A DNA stretch of 64,000 nt from Pseudomonas mosselii (GTDB taxonomy: Bacteria; Pseudomonadota; Gammaproteobacteria; Pseudomonadales; Pseudomonadaceae): assembly GCF_019823065.1 (NCBI RefSeq), contig NZ_CP081966.1:2325501-2389500 (forward strand). The letters are read 5' to 3'. Positions 38,183-47,094 of this stretch are shown piece after piece (position 1 is the first letter of the stretch; each line of letters begins with the position of its first letter). A model generated the notes under the pieces. It ran no database searches. It was not told the origin of the DNA and saw only the letters and a program-made list of their open reading frames with translations. The position numbers and the translations under genes are program-made.

Positions 38183-39235
38183 ATGTACACCGCCATCGGT
38201 TACGCCGCCCAATCCTCCTCCAGCCCCCTGGCTCCCATGACCTTCCAGCGCCGCAGTCCGCGGCCCGACGATGTGGTCATCGAGATCCTCTACTGTGGTG
38301 TGTGCCACTCCGATATCCACCAGGCCCGTAACGAATGGGGCATCGCCGTGTACCCGCTGATGCCGGGCCACGAGATCGTCGGTCGGGTCAGCGCGGTGGG
38401 CGCGCAGGTCAGCCGTTACCAGGTCGGCGATCTGGTCGGCGTCGGTTGCATGGTCGACTCCTGCCGCCATTGCGAGGCCTGTCGCCAGGACGTCGAGCAG
38501 TATTGCCTGGAAGGCCCGACCATGACCTATGCCACCCCCGACCGGGTCGACGGCAGCAATACGATGGGCGGCTATTCCAACAGCATCGTGGTCAGCGAGC
38601 ATTTCGTCCTGCGCATACCCGAGGGCATGGACCTGGCCAGCGCGGCGCCGATTCTTTGCGCCGGCATCACCACCTATTCGCCCCTCAAGCATCACGGCGT
38701 AGGCCCTGGGCACAAGGTGGGCGTGCTGGGCATGGGCGGCCTGGGCCACATGGGCATCAAGCTGGCCAAGGCCCTGGGCGCGGAAGTGACCCTGTTCACC
38801 CGCTCCGCATCCAAGGCCGAGGAAGCCCGTCGCCAGGGCGCCGATCATGTGATCGTCTCCACTGATGCCGAACAGATGCGCAGCGCGGCGGGCCGCTTCG
38901 ATTTCCTGCTCGACACCATACCGGTACAGCACGACCTCAACCCCTACCTGCAAACCCTGAAGTTCGATGGCGTGCATATCCTGGTCGGGCTGATCGAACC
39001 GATTGACCCGCCGGTGCATGCGGCCAACCTGGTGATGCAGCGTCGGATACTCGCCGGCTCCCTGATCGGTGGTATTGCCGAAACCCAAGAGGTGCTCGAC
39101 TTCTGCGCCCAGCATGGAATCAGCTGCGATATCGAAATGCTCGACATCCGCAACATCAACCAGGCGTACGAGCGGATGATTGCCGGCGACGTGAAGTACC
39201 GCTTCGTCATCGACATGGCCACGCTCAAGGCCTGA
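38183..39235 (+). CDS. Zinc-dependent NAD(P) alcohol/aldehyde reductase (YahK/CAD-like)
   Basis: A 350-residue medium-chain dehydrogenase. Catalytic zinc ligands are C41 and H63 (GVCHSD, PGHE) with the later Cys, and the structural zinc site is C94, C97, C100 and C108 (CRHCEACRQDVEQYC). The nucleotide fold shows GMGGLGHMG, and the following TRSASKAEEARR suggests NADPH preference, as in YahK. GAGG lies at 38173. It probably reduces aldehydes, as an aldehyde-detoxifying enzyme under the divergent AraC regulator. Confidence 0.9.
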   Translation: MYTAIGYAAQSSSSPLAPMTFQRRSPRPDDVVIEILYCGVCHSDIHQARNEWGIAVYPLMPGHEIVGRVSAVGAQVSRYQVGDLVGVGCMVDSCRHCEACRQDVEQYCLEGPTMTYATPDRVDGSNTMGGYSNSIVVSEHFVLRIPEGMDLASAAPILCAGITTYSPLKHHGVGPGHKVGVLGMGGLGHMGIKLAKALGAEVTLFTRSASKAEEARRQGADHVIVSTDAEQMRSAAGRFDFLLDTIPVQHDLNPYLQTLKFDGVHILVGLIEPIDPPVHAANLVMQRRILAGSLIGGIAETQEVLDFCAQHGISCDIEMLDIRNINQAYERMIAGDVKYRFVIDMATLKA

Positions 39236-39273
39236 TCCTGCCGTGGAGCGGGCTTACCCTTTGATGCCTTGCG

Positions 39274-39933
39274 CTACCTGAGCGGCGCAGCATATCCCTG
39301 GCGCAGGTCCATGGCCCAGCCATCGAGTACGGCCTTGACGTTGTCGGCGGTCATCACCTGTCGGTCGTTAGCCAGCGGCACGCCAGTACCCGCGAGCATC
39401 GCTTCGCCCACCACCTTGCCGCTGGTGCCGGCCTCGAACGACAGCTCGCTGGTGATCGCGCTGTCCCGGTCGCGAATACCCGCGGCGCTGCTCACCCCGG
39501 CCGCGACCAGTGTGATCGGCAGCCACTCGTAGAGCCGCAGGCCTTGGGTGTCGGCGCTGATGCGGGTGATGGCCGGCCTGACCACCAGGGTGTTCGGGCC
39601 GGGCCTGTCGACCACGGTCATGACCTTGCCCAGTTCGTTGCGCAGTACCGCGTCGTAGTAGTGGGTGATGCTGGCGAGGGTGGTCTGGGGAATGCGCGTG
39701 CTTGGCTCGGGTGTCGGGTAGAACTGGCTGGGTGCCAGGTACACCTCGATATAGCGTCCCCGTGGCCATTTCGGGTCGGCCCAGCTGAGCACCGTCCCGC
39801 CTGAAGGTGCCTGGTGCGGGGTGAGCAGGCCGTAGTCCTTTAGATAACCGGTGGGGGCCGGCTTGTTGCTGCCACACGCGGACAGTCCCAAGCTGGTCGT
39901 CAGCACCAGTACCAGAAGGTGGCGCCGACTCAT
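39274..39933 (-). CDS. DUF3313 lipoprotein
   Basis: A 219-residue exported lipoprotein with lipobox LSAC (Cys20) after the signal LLVLVLTTSLG. The body matches DUF3313 (FLKDYGLL-type start, WADPKWPRGRYIEVYLAP, ITHYYDAVLRNELG). The function of DUF3313 is unknown. The start overlaps the stop of the preceding small gene (ATGA at 39930-39933), so the two are co-translated. Confidence 0.85.
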   Translation of the reverse strand: MSRRHLLVLVLTTSLGLSACGSNKPAPTGYLKDYGLLTPHQAPSGGTVLSWADPKWPRGRYIEVYLAPSQFYPTPEPSTRIPQTTLASITHYYDAVLRNELGKVMTVVDRPGPNTLVVRPAITRISADTQGLRLYEWLPITLVAAGVSSAAGIRDRDSAITSELSFEAGTSGKVVGEAMLAGTGVPLANDRQVMTADNVKAVLDGWAMDLRQGYAAPLR

Positions 39934-40268
39934 GGGTGGCGAACCTCGCGCCGGGCCGGGTGGGCCGCTTGCAGGTGGGGTACATCCTGCGATGTCTGGA
40001 TGCGCAACTGCCCGCGCGCCATCAGCCAGTGCACGAGGTCACGGACGGGAACGGTGTGGCTGTACTCGACCCATTCGCCAAAAGTTGGCTCATAGTGTTC
40101 GAAATACCGGCGCAGGGTGACATAGCCCTGTTCGCTTGCCAGCTCCAGGCTTTCCTGCTGCACGATCAGGGAACCCGTTTGTCCGCGCTGGGTGTTGCGC
40201 TGACTGAGGATCAGGGATGCGCGGCCCTCATGCCCATCGGTGCTGTTGCGGCTGTCGACTATCTTCAT
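39930..40268 (-). CDS. Small protein of unknown function upstream of the DUF3313 gene
   Basis: A 112-residue protein with no recognised family, no signal peptide and no membrane segment. It contains YVTLRRYFEHYEPTFGEWVE and VRDLVHWLMARGQLRI, so a compact helical fold is likely. GAGG precedes the ATG at 40268. It is the first gene of a two-gene operon with the lipoprotein and lies divergent from a two-component system (152 bp between starts), which might control it. That is inference from position. Confidence 0.6.
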   Translation of the reverse strand: MKIVDSRNSTDGHEGRASLILSQRNTQRGQTGSLIVQQESLELASEQGYVTLRRYFEHYEPTFGEWVEYSHTVPVRDLVHWLMARGQLRIQTSQDVPHLQAAHPARREVRHP

Positions 40269-40420
40269 GGGGAACCCTCGGTAGTGGAAGGCCGGCAGGG
40301 TGAAGGGCCATCGTTGCCAGGTGATGTCTGCTTTGTGTCGGGTGTGACGAAATGTTGCGCGATTGAAATAAATGACCCGCGTGGCGCAATGGTTTTAGAT
40401 ACGCCTTTTTTCGGACCGGT

Positions 40421-41134
40421 ATGACCGTGAGCAGACTGTTGATCGTCGATGACGACTTGGAAATCCTCGCCTTGCTGAAGCAGTTCTTCGTCCAGCACGG
40501 CTACGAGGTGGACCTGGCCGCCGAGGGGCAGGCGATGTGGGCGGCCATTGCGCGGCAACGCCCGGATGCGATCATCCTCGACCTGATGCTGCCCGGCGAA
40601 GGGGGGCTGGACCTGTGCCAGAAACTGCGCGCGCAGCTTGGGGTGCCGGTCATCATGCTCACTGCCATGGCCGAGCTGAGCGACCGCATCATCGGCCTGG
40701 AACTGGGCGCCGACGACTACCTGACCAAACCCTTCGACCCCCGCGAACTGCTGGCCCGCCTGCGTGCCGTGCAACGCCGTGTCGGCGAGCAACTGCCGCG
40801 CGGCGAGACGGCGCGGCCGGTGATCGGCTTTGCCGGCTGGCGCCTGGACATCACCTGCCGCGAGTTGCGCTCGCCCGAGCAGGTGATGGTGCCGCTGTCC
40901 GGCGCCGAGTTCGACCTGCTGGTGGTGTTTCTCGAACACCCGCAGCGTATTCTCACCCGCGAGCAGTTGATCGACCTGACCCGTGGTCACGGCCATGACG
41001 CCTTCGACCGCAGCATCGACGTGCAGGTCAGCCGCCTGCGGCGCAAGATCGAGCCCGACAGCAAGCGACCGGACCTGATCCGCACGGTGCGCAATGGCGG
41101 TTACCTGTTCAGCGCCACGGTGAGCCGTTCGTGA
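40421..41134 (+). CDS. OmpR-family response regulator
   Basis: A 237-residue regulator with a receiver domain, phospho-acceptor D54 (IILDLMLPGEGG) and conserved K103 (LTKPFDP). The C-terminal winged helix includes EHPQRILTREQLIDLTRG and DVQVSRLRRKIEPD. The gene ends overlapping the kinase start (GTGA). The signal is unknown, and no obvious operator was recognised upstream. Confidence 0.92.
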   Translation: MTVSRLLIVDDDLEILALLKQFFVQHGYEVDLAAEGQAMWAAIARQRPDAIILDLMLPGEGGLDLCQKLRAQLGVPVIMLTAMAELSDRIIGLELGADDYLTKPFDPRELLARLRAVQRRVGEQLPRGETARPVIGFAGWRLDITCRELRSPEQVMVPLSGAEFDLLVVFLEHPQRILTREQLIDLTRGHGHDAFDRSIDVQVSRLRRKIEPDSKRPDLIRTVRNGGYLFSATVSRS

Positions 41135-42465
41135 TCCGCCGCCTGCTGGGCCGCGATACTTTGCGCAAGCGCATCGCCCTGACCATCTTCACCGCGTTGC
41201 TCGCGTCGTTGGCGTTCAATGCCCTGTTCGTCCAGCTAGCCGGCAGCTGGGCACGCCCGCCCATCGACCGTACCGGCCTGCTCGATCAGATCGCCGTGAC
41301 TACCCATATGATCGAGACCGCGCCGCCAGCGCTGCGTGGGCAACTGGCCGCGGCGGCGAGTACGCCGACGTTGCGGGTAAGTTGGAGCACCCGGCGCGCA
41401 GACTTCGGTTTGCCTGGTCCGGGCGTGCCGCTCAATTCCGGACAGGTGCCGGCGATGGCGCAACTGTTGGGACCGTCACGCCCGATCGCGGTGTACAACC
41501 CGGGCGACTGGCCTGATGGCAGTGCCGATGCACACTACGTGGCGCTGGTCGGGCTGGACGATGACAGCTGGCTGCTGTTCGTGCCGCCGGAACGCAGCTG
41601 GGGCATGAGCGCGACGGCGCGTCTGGCGGTGGTCATCGGCCTGGGCCTGGTGGCGACCCTGCTGGTGGCCTGGCTTGCCACTCGCCAGTTGGCCGCGCCG
41701 CTGCAACGCTTCGCCAGTGCGGCGCGGCGCTTTGGCGGCGACCTGCAGGCACCGCCTATCGCTATCGAGGGCCCCGAGGAGATCCGCCAGGCGATCATCG
41801 CCTTCAACACCATGCAGGCACAGATCCAGCACTTCATCCGTGAGCGCACCCATATGCTCGCGGCCATCTCCCATGACCTGCGCGCTCCGTTGACGCGCAT
41901 GCGCCTGCGCAGCGAGTTCATGGAGGATCTGGACCACCAGCGCAAGCTGGTCCGCGATGTCGACGAGATGCAGACGATGATCAACGAGGCCCTGGCGTTC
42001 TTCCGCGAGGGCACGCAGTTGGAGCAGCGCACGGCGTACGACCTGTCGGAGCTGTTGCAGACCCTGGTCGACGACTACCGTGACCAGCATCTGGACATCG
42101 CCTTCAAGGGCCCGGCACACCTGGTGCATGACGGCCGCCCATTGGCGACCAAGCGGGTGATCGTCAACCTGGTGGAAAACGCCATGAAGTATGCCCGCGA
42201 TCCGCAGATAACGCTGCGTCGCGCCGCTCACCTGATCGTCATCGAGGTTCGCGACAGTGGCCCAGGTATTCCCGACGAGGCCCTGCAGCAGGTGTTCGAG
42301 CCGTTCTACCGGCTGGAGGGCTCGCGCAACCGAGACACCGGCGGCGTCGGCCTCGGCCTTTCGGCCGCCCGTGCCAGCGTGCGCGAGCAGGGCGGCGAAC
42401 TGACCCTGCGCAATCGCGTTGGCGGTGGGCTGGTGGCGCGGGTCGAACTGCCCGATGACGGCTGA
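41131..42465 (+). CDS. Sensor histidine kinase
   Basis: A 444-residue membrane kinase starting at GTG 41131, overlapping the regulator stop by 4 nt. Transmembrane segments are near residues 14-36 and 162-183, bounding a short periplasmic sensor of about 125 residues. HAMP follows, then the H-box AAISHDLRAPLTRM with the phosphorylated H248, the N-box NLVENAMKYA, and G1/G2 boxes DSGPGIP and GGVGLGLSAA. It partners the preceding regulator and is convergent with the PstS-OmpA gene. Confidence 0.92.
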   Translation: MIRRLLGRDTLRKRIALTIFTALLASLAFNALFVQLAGSWARPPIDRTGLLDQIAVTTHMIETAPPALRGQLAAAASTPTLRVSWSTRRADFGLPGPGVPLNSGQVPAMAQLLGPSRPIAVYNPGDWPDGSADAHYVALVGLDDDSWLLFVPPERSWGMSATARLAVVIGLGLVATLLVAWLATRQLAAPLQRFASAARRFGGDLQAPPIAIEGPEEIRQAIIAFNTMQAQIQHFIRERTHMLAAISHDLRAPLTRMRLRSEFMEDLDHQRKLVRDVDEMQTMINEALAFFREGTQLEQRTAYDLSELLQTLVDDYRDQHLDIAFKGPAHLVHDGRPLATKRVIVNLVENAMKYARDPQITLRRAAHLIVIEVRDSGPGIPDEALQQVFEPFYRLEGSRNRDTGGVGLGLSAARASVREQGGELTLRNRVGGGLVARVELPDDG

Positions 42466-42470
42466 GCGGG

Positions 42471-43778
42471 TCAGTACACCCAGACCTCGACCCGGCGGTT
42501 GCGCAATCGTCCCTGTTCCAGGTCATTGCCGGCCACCGGCAGTTCGTCGCCCATGCCCGCCACGTCCCTGACCTGCACTCCGGTCCGGGCCAGCTCCCGG
42601 CGTACCGCCATGGCCCGCAGGCGTGACAGCAGCGCGGCGCGGCCCGGCGTCTCCTTGGGGTCGCCGAAACCCACCAGCACCACCTTGCCCTGCAACTTGC
42701 CGGCCTGGCGCAGGTAATCGCCGACCCGCTGCACATCGCGCAAGGCCTTGTTGTCCAGGCCGGCGCTGCCCTCCTGGAAGCGGAAGTTCACGCTCAGGCG
42801 CTGCGCCTCGCCGGCCAACGCCCGATAACGCGGCGGCATGTCGGTCTGGGCCGCGACCTGCTGTGGCTTGATCTGCTGGGAAACGAAGCCCTGCTCGGCG
42901 ACGATGGCCTGGCCGGCGGGGCTCTGGGCGAACTCGGCAAGTGCCCTGGCTTGCGGCGCGGGGTGAGCGGGGAGGTAGAAGAACAGTCGACGCGACAATG
43001 GGTAGTCCTCGCTGGCCACCAAGGCACGGCTGGGCGCCAATGCCGGTGCGTCGCCTTCGGCCACTGCCAGCGCCTTGGCCCTGTGGACCGTGGCCAGGCC
43101 GCTGAAGCCGATGGCCTGGCGGTCGGCCGTGACTTGGGCCGCCAGTTCGTCGGCGGACTCGAAGCGCCGTGCCTCGCTGGCCAGTGTCGCTTTCTGAGGC
43201 GCGAGTACCAAGGCCTTGAACGTTTCGAAGGTGCCGGAGCGGTCATCGCGGGCATACAGGTGGATCGCTCCGCCAGGCACGCCCAGTTGCTCCCAGCGCT
43301 GCAACTGGCCGGAAAACACCTGGGCCAGTTGCTCGGTGGTCAGTTGGCTGAGCGGGTTGTCCGGGTGAACGATCACCGCCACGCCATCCAGGCCGATCAC
43401 CTGTTCCGAGCCGGCGCCGCGCAGGTTGCCCAAGGCCTGTAACTGTTGCGCCTCGCTGTCGCTGATCGGTCGCGAGGCCGCGGCCAAGTCAGCCTCACCC
43501 CGGGCCAGCGCGGCAAATCCGGTGCTGGTGCCGTGGGCGGCGATTTCGATGCGCACGGGCTGGCCGTTCGCATCAACGGCGTGGATCTCGGTTTCGTTGG
43601 CCGTGGCACCGGGCCAACGCTCGATGGCACTTGCGCCCTGCGCCTGTAGCAGCCCCTGCACCAAGGCCGGGCCAAGGGCCGCGCCGATGGTGTTGGAGCC
43701 CTGGATACGCAGTTGCGCGGGCCCGGCGCTAGCCAGGCCCGGGAGCAGGCATAGCAGAAGGAGTAGCAGGCGGGGCAT
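42471..43778 (-). CDS. Periplasmic PstS-like binding protein fused to an OmpA domain
   Basis: A 435-residue exported protein (signal LLLLLLCLLPGLASA). The N-terminal 300 residues read as a phosphate-binding-type fold (IQGSNTIGAALGPA, then GTSTGFAALARGEADLAAAS and YARDDRSGTFETFKALVL). The C-terminal 110 residues are an OmpA/MotB peptidoglycan-binding domain (VVLVGFGDPKETPG ... LRNRRVEVWVY). The domain should anchor the binding protein to the cell wall. No Pst permease genes are nearby, so it is not part of a complete importer. The start ATG lies at 43778. Confidence 0.85.
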   Translation of the reverse strand: MPRLLLLLLCLLPGLASAGPAQLRIQGSNTIGAALGPALVQGLLQAQGASAIERWPGATANETEIHAVDANGQPVRIEIAAHGTSTGFAALARGEADLAAASRPISDSEAQQLQALGNLRGAGSEQVIGLDGVAVIVHPDNPLSQLTTEQLAQVFSGQLQRWEQLGVPGGAIHLYARDDRSGTFETFKALVLAPQKATLASEARRFESADELAAQVTADRQAIGFSGLATVHRAKALAVAEGDAPALAPSRALVASEDYPLSRRLFFYLPAHPAPQARALAEFAQSPAGQAIVAEQGFVSQQIKPQQVAAQTDMPPRYRALAGEAQRLSVNFRFQEGSAGLDNKALRDVQRVGDYLRQAGKLQGKVVLVGFGDPKETPGRAALLSRLRAMAVRRELARTGVQVRDVAGMGDELPVAGNDLEQGRLRNRRVEVWVY

Positions 43779-43840
43779 GCCGGAGACCTGTGGCACAGAG
43801 TTGCACTGCAGATTACGACAGTTGCTTGACCAAAAAATGA

Positions 43841-43860
43841 CAGCGCCCCGGCGGGCGCTG
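43841..43860 (-). terminator. Bidirectional hairpin terminator between PstS-OmpA and the NCS1 permease
   Basis: CAGCGCCC and GGGCGCTG (43841-43860) pair perfectly across CGGC. On the minus strand the hairpin is followed by TCATTTTTT, which makes it a good intrinsic terminator for the NCS1 permease. On the plus strand CTTTTT follows a few bases later. Confidence 0.8.
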
Positions 43861-43880
43861 CCAGCTTTTTGCAACCCGGC

Positions 43881-45278
43881 TCAGCGCGCCTCAGGCACGA
43901 TGATCCCGGCCGGCGCCTCGGCCGCCCGGCGGCGGGCCACGCAGTAATACAGCACGCTCGGCACCACCAGGCCGATCAGCCACGACACATCCACGCCACC
44001 CAGGTGCGCGACCATGGGCCCGGTGTACAGCTTGGTATCGATGAACGGCATCTGCACCAGCACGCCGAAGGTGTACACGCCGATGCCCGGCCAGTTCCAG
44101 CGCCCGTAGCGGCCGTCAGGGTCGGCCAGTGCCGGGATGTCGTAGCGTTCCTTGGTGATGAAGTAGTAGTCCACCAGGTTCACCGCGCTCCATGGCACGA
44201 AGAAGGTCAGCAGGAACAGGATGAACGACTTGAACGCAGTGAGGAACGAATGCTGGCCGAGCAGGGCGACCAGTGTCGCAGCGCCGACGATACCAAGCAC
44301 GAACACCAGGCGCTGGACCCGACTGATCTGAAGGTGACCCCGGAAACCGCTGATGATCGTGGCGATGCACATGAAGCTGCCGTAGCTGTTGAGGGTGGAG
44401 ATGGTCACCTTGCCAAAGGCAATGCTGAAGTACAGCAGCGCCGCCGTGGTGCCGGCGCCGCCCAGGCCGACGATGTAGGCCACTTCGCGCCCGGAGAACT
44501 GGCCACCGGCGATGGCCGCGGCGAACACGCCGAGGATCATCGAGGCCTGGGCGCCGATCACCGAGCCCAGGCCGGCGGCGAGGAAGGTCTTGAGCGGCGA
44601 GGTATGGCTGGGCAGGTAGCGCGAGTAGTCGGCCACGTACGGGCCGAAGGCGATCTGCCAGGACGCCGCCAGCGACACCGCCAGCAGGAAGCTGGCCCAG
44701 CTGAAGTGGCGGTTGTCGAGCAACTGGCCGATGTCGGCGAGCATCAGGATGCGGCTGAACAGGTAGACGAAGGCGATGATCCCCAGCACGCTGGCCACGC
44801 GCCCGATCCAGTGGATCACCCGGTAGCCGGCCAGGGTCGCCAGCACGATCACCCCGGCGAAGATGAGAATACCGGCGCTGTCGCTGATGCTCAGCAACTG
44901 GCCGATGGCCTGGCCGGACAGCACCGCGCCGGTGGCGGTGAAGCCCAGGTACATCAGGCACACCAGGGCCATGGGGATGGCCGCGCCGTACACGCCGAAC
45001 TGTACGCGGCTGGAGATCATCTGCGGTAGCCCCAGGCGCGGGCCCTGGGCGGCGTGCAGGGCCATCACCGCGCCACCGACCAGTTGCCCGAGCAGCAGGC
45101 CGATCAACGACCAGAACACATCGCCGCCCAGCACCACGGCCAAGGCGCCGGTGACGATCGCGGTAATCTGCAGGTTGGCTCCCAGCCACAGGGTGAATTG
45201 GCTGTAGACGCGTCCATGGCGTTCAGACTCGGGGATGTAGTCGATCGAGCGGCGCTCGATCACGGGTTTGCTGGACAT
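43881..45278 (-). CDS. NCS1-type purine/cytosine permease
   Basis: A 465-residue transporter with about 12 hydrophobic segments. RSIDYIPESERHGRVYSQFT at the N-terminus and LAASWQIAFGPYVADYSRYLP match the cytosine/allantoin/hydantoin permease family. The frame stays open for a long way upstream, but the ATG at 45278 with GGAG upstream begins the conserved region. Family members move cytosine, purines, hydantoins, allantoin or urocanate, so the substrate is open. A TGTATATACA palindrome lies about 85-100 bp upstream. Confidence 0.85.
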   Translation of the reverse strand: MSSKPVIERRSIDYIPESERHGRVYSQFTLWLGANLQITAIVTGALAVVLGGDVFWSLIGLLLGQLVGGAVMALHAAQGPRLGLPQMISSRVQFGVYGAAIPMALVCLMYLGFTATGAVLSGQAIGQLLSISDSAGILIFAGVIVLATLAGYRVIHWIGRVASVLGIIAFVYLFSRILMLADIGQLLDNRHFSWASFLLAVSLAASWQIAFGPYVADYSRYLPSHTSPLKTFLAAGLGSVIGAQASMILGVFAAAIAGGQFSGREVAYIVGLGGAGTTAALLYFSIAFGKVTISTLNSYGSFMCIATIISGFRGHLQISRVQRLVFVLGIVGAATLVALLGQHSFLTAFKSFILFLLTFFVPWSAVNLVDYYFITKERYDIPALADPDGRYGRWNWPGIGVYTFGVLVQMPFIDTKLYTGPMVAHLGGVDVSWLIGLVVPSVLYYCVARRRAAEAPAGIIVPEAR

Positions 45279-45362
45279 CGGGGAGGGCTCCGCTTCGTTG
45301 TTTTTGTGAAAGGCGGCGGCTATCGGCGGGACGCAGGGCGGATGGCCGAAGCCCGATATGAT

Positions 45363-45376
45363 CATGTATATACAAG
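45363..45376. promoter_or_regulatory. Putative GntR/HutC-like operator
   Basis: CATGTATATACAAG (45363-45376) is nearly palindromic around TGTATATACA and resembles the CTTGTATATACAAG-type sites of HutC-like GntR repressors. It is situated between the divergent NCS1 permease and EamA genes, so it could control either. No GntR gene lies nearby. Confidence 0.4.
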
Positions 45377-45539
45377 TCTGGTCAAGTGAAGCTTGCGCAG
45401 GTTTTTGTCGGTGTCGCGAGGCCATCACAGCCGACTGTTGCGCAAGGCTGGCGCGCAACTGTGCTGGTCCGAGGCAGCGCGATGCCCTTATGCTGTAACC
45501 AAATATGTCTATAACAAGCCTGAAGAAGGAATGCGTGCC

Positions 45540-46427
45540 ATGCCACTCAAGGACCTGCTGATCGCCCTGGTGGTGATCATCGCCTGGGGCGTCAATTTCG
45601 TGGTCATCAAGGTGGGCCTCGACGGCCTGCCGCCGATGCTGCTCGGGGCATTGCGCTTTCTGCTGGTGGCCTTTCCGGCGGTGTTCCTGATCAAGCGTCC
45701 GAACTTGCCCTGGCGCTGGCTGATCGCCTACGGCGCGACCATCTCCCTGGGCCAGTTCGCCTTCCTGTTCCAGGCCATGGCCAGTGGCATGCCGCCGGGG
45801 CTGGCCTCGCTGGTGCTGCAGTCCCAGGCGTTCTTCACCCTGGGCTTTGCCGCGCTGTTCCTTGGCGAGCGGCTGCGCCTGGCCAGCGTGCTGGGCCTGC
45901 TGGTGGCCGCCGGCGGTCTGGCGGTGATCGGCAGCGAGGACAGTGGCCACGTGCCGTTACTCGCACTGCTGCTGACCCTGTGCGGCGGCGCCATGTGGGG
46001 CATGGGCAACATCATCACCCGGCGCTTCGGCAAGGTCGACCTGGTTGCCCTGGTGATCTGGGGCGGGTTGATCCCGCCGCTGCCGTTCCTGGCACTGTCC
46101 TGGTGGCTGGAAGGCCCCGTGCGCATAGGCCATGCCCTGGCCAACATCGGCCTAAGCTCGGTGCTGGCCCTGGCCTACCTGGCCTTCGTCGCCACCATGG
46201 TCGGCTACAGCCTGTGGAGCACTCTGTTGTCGCGCCACCCGGCGGGCAAGGTGGCGCCATTCTCGCTGCTGGTACCGGTGGTCGGCCTGAGCTCCTCGGC
46301 CCTGTTGCTGGGCGAGCGCCTGAGCGAGGCCCAGGGCTGGGGCGCGCTGCTGGTGATGCTCGGGCTGCTGATCAATGTGTTCGGGCCGCGGCTTGGGGTA
46401 CGCCTGCGCGCGGCCACCGTGCGCTGA
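45540..46427 (+). CDS. EamA/DMT-family transporter
   Basis: A 295-residue protein with ten hydrophobic segments in two EamA repeats. AWGVNFVVIKVGLDGLPPMLL and the second-half VPVVGLSSSALLLGERLSEAQGW are typical of O-acetylserine/cysteine exporter-like members. The ATG at 45540 has AAGGA nine bases upstream, whereas the ATG at 45531 would leave no spacing. Substrate unknown; probably a metabolite or amino-acid exporter. Confidence 0.85.
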   Translation: MPLKDLLIALVVIIAWGVNFVVIKVGLDGLPPMLLGALRFLLVAFPAVFLIKRPNLPWRWLIAYGATISLGQFAFLFQAMASGMPPGLASLVLQSQAFFTLGFAALFLGERLRLASVLGLLVAAGGLAVIGSEDSGHVPLLALLLTLCGGAMWGMGNIITRRFGKVDLVALVIWGGLIPPLPFLALSWWLEGPVRIGHALANIGLSSVLALAYLAFVATMVGYSLWSTLLSRHPAGKVAPFSLLVPVVGLSSSALLLGERLSEAQGWGALLVMLGLLINVFGPRLGVRLRAATVR

Positions 46428-46445
46428 AACGCTGCTGTACAGCTG

Positions 46446-47060
46446 TCAGCGCTGGGCGAACGCCAGGTTGATGCCAAGCCCGGCGAACGAGGCGGCGAAG
46501 CTGCGGCGCAGCCAGGCCTGTACCTGGGGCGAGTCGATCACGGCGCGGCGGAACAGATGGGCGAGCAGGCCGTAGATCACGAAGACGACGAAGGTCATGG
46601 CCATGAACACCGCGCTCAGGCCGAGCATCTGCACGGTCGCGGAACCGGCCTGGGGGCTGATGAACTGCGGCAGGAAGGCGAGGAAGAACAGCGTCAGCTT
46701 GGGGTTGAGGATGTTCAGCAGGCAGGCCTTGAGCACCAGCTGGCCGGCGGCGGTTGGAGTGGCCTGGGTGTCCACGGCGAAGGCCGCGCGATCGCGCCAG
46801 GTGGCATAGGCCAGGTACAGCAGGTAGGCGACGCCGGCGAACTTCAAGCCCTGGAAGGCCAGGGCGCTGGTGTGCAGCAAGGCCGAGAGGCCGAGCACCG
46901 AGGCCAGCAGGTGCGGGACGATACCCAGGGTGCAGCCGGTGGCGGTCCACAGGCAGGCGCGGCGCCCGGCCACCAAGGCGCTGGAAACGGTGAGGATGAC
47001 CCCGCTGCCGGGAATCAGCACGATGATCAGCGCGGTAACGAGAAATTCCAGGCTCGGCAT
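46446..47060 (-). CDS. LysE/RhtB-family exporter
   Basis: A 204-residue membrane protein with six hydrophobic segments. VTALIIVLIPGSGVILTVSSAL carries the N-terminal PGxG/PGP-like motif, and LKACLLNILNPKLTLFFLAFLPQF is the family hallmark. AAGGAG lies upstream of the ATG. The gene sits 34 bp after a LysR gene on the same strand, suggesting co-transcription with it. Confidence 0.88.
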   Translation of the reverse strand: MPSLEFLVTALIIVLIPGSGVILTVSSALVAGRRACLWTATGCTLGIVPHLLASVLGLSALLHTSALAFQGLKFAGVAYLLYLAYATWRDRAAFAVDTQATPTAAGQLVLKACLLNILNPKLTLFFLAFLPQFISPQAGSATVQMLGLSAVFMAMTFVVFVIYGLLAHLFRRAVIDSPQVQAWLRRSFAASFAGLGINLAFAQR

Positions 47061-47094
47061 GAATGACAGCTCCTTGCAGTCGGGGGTGGATGCA

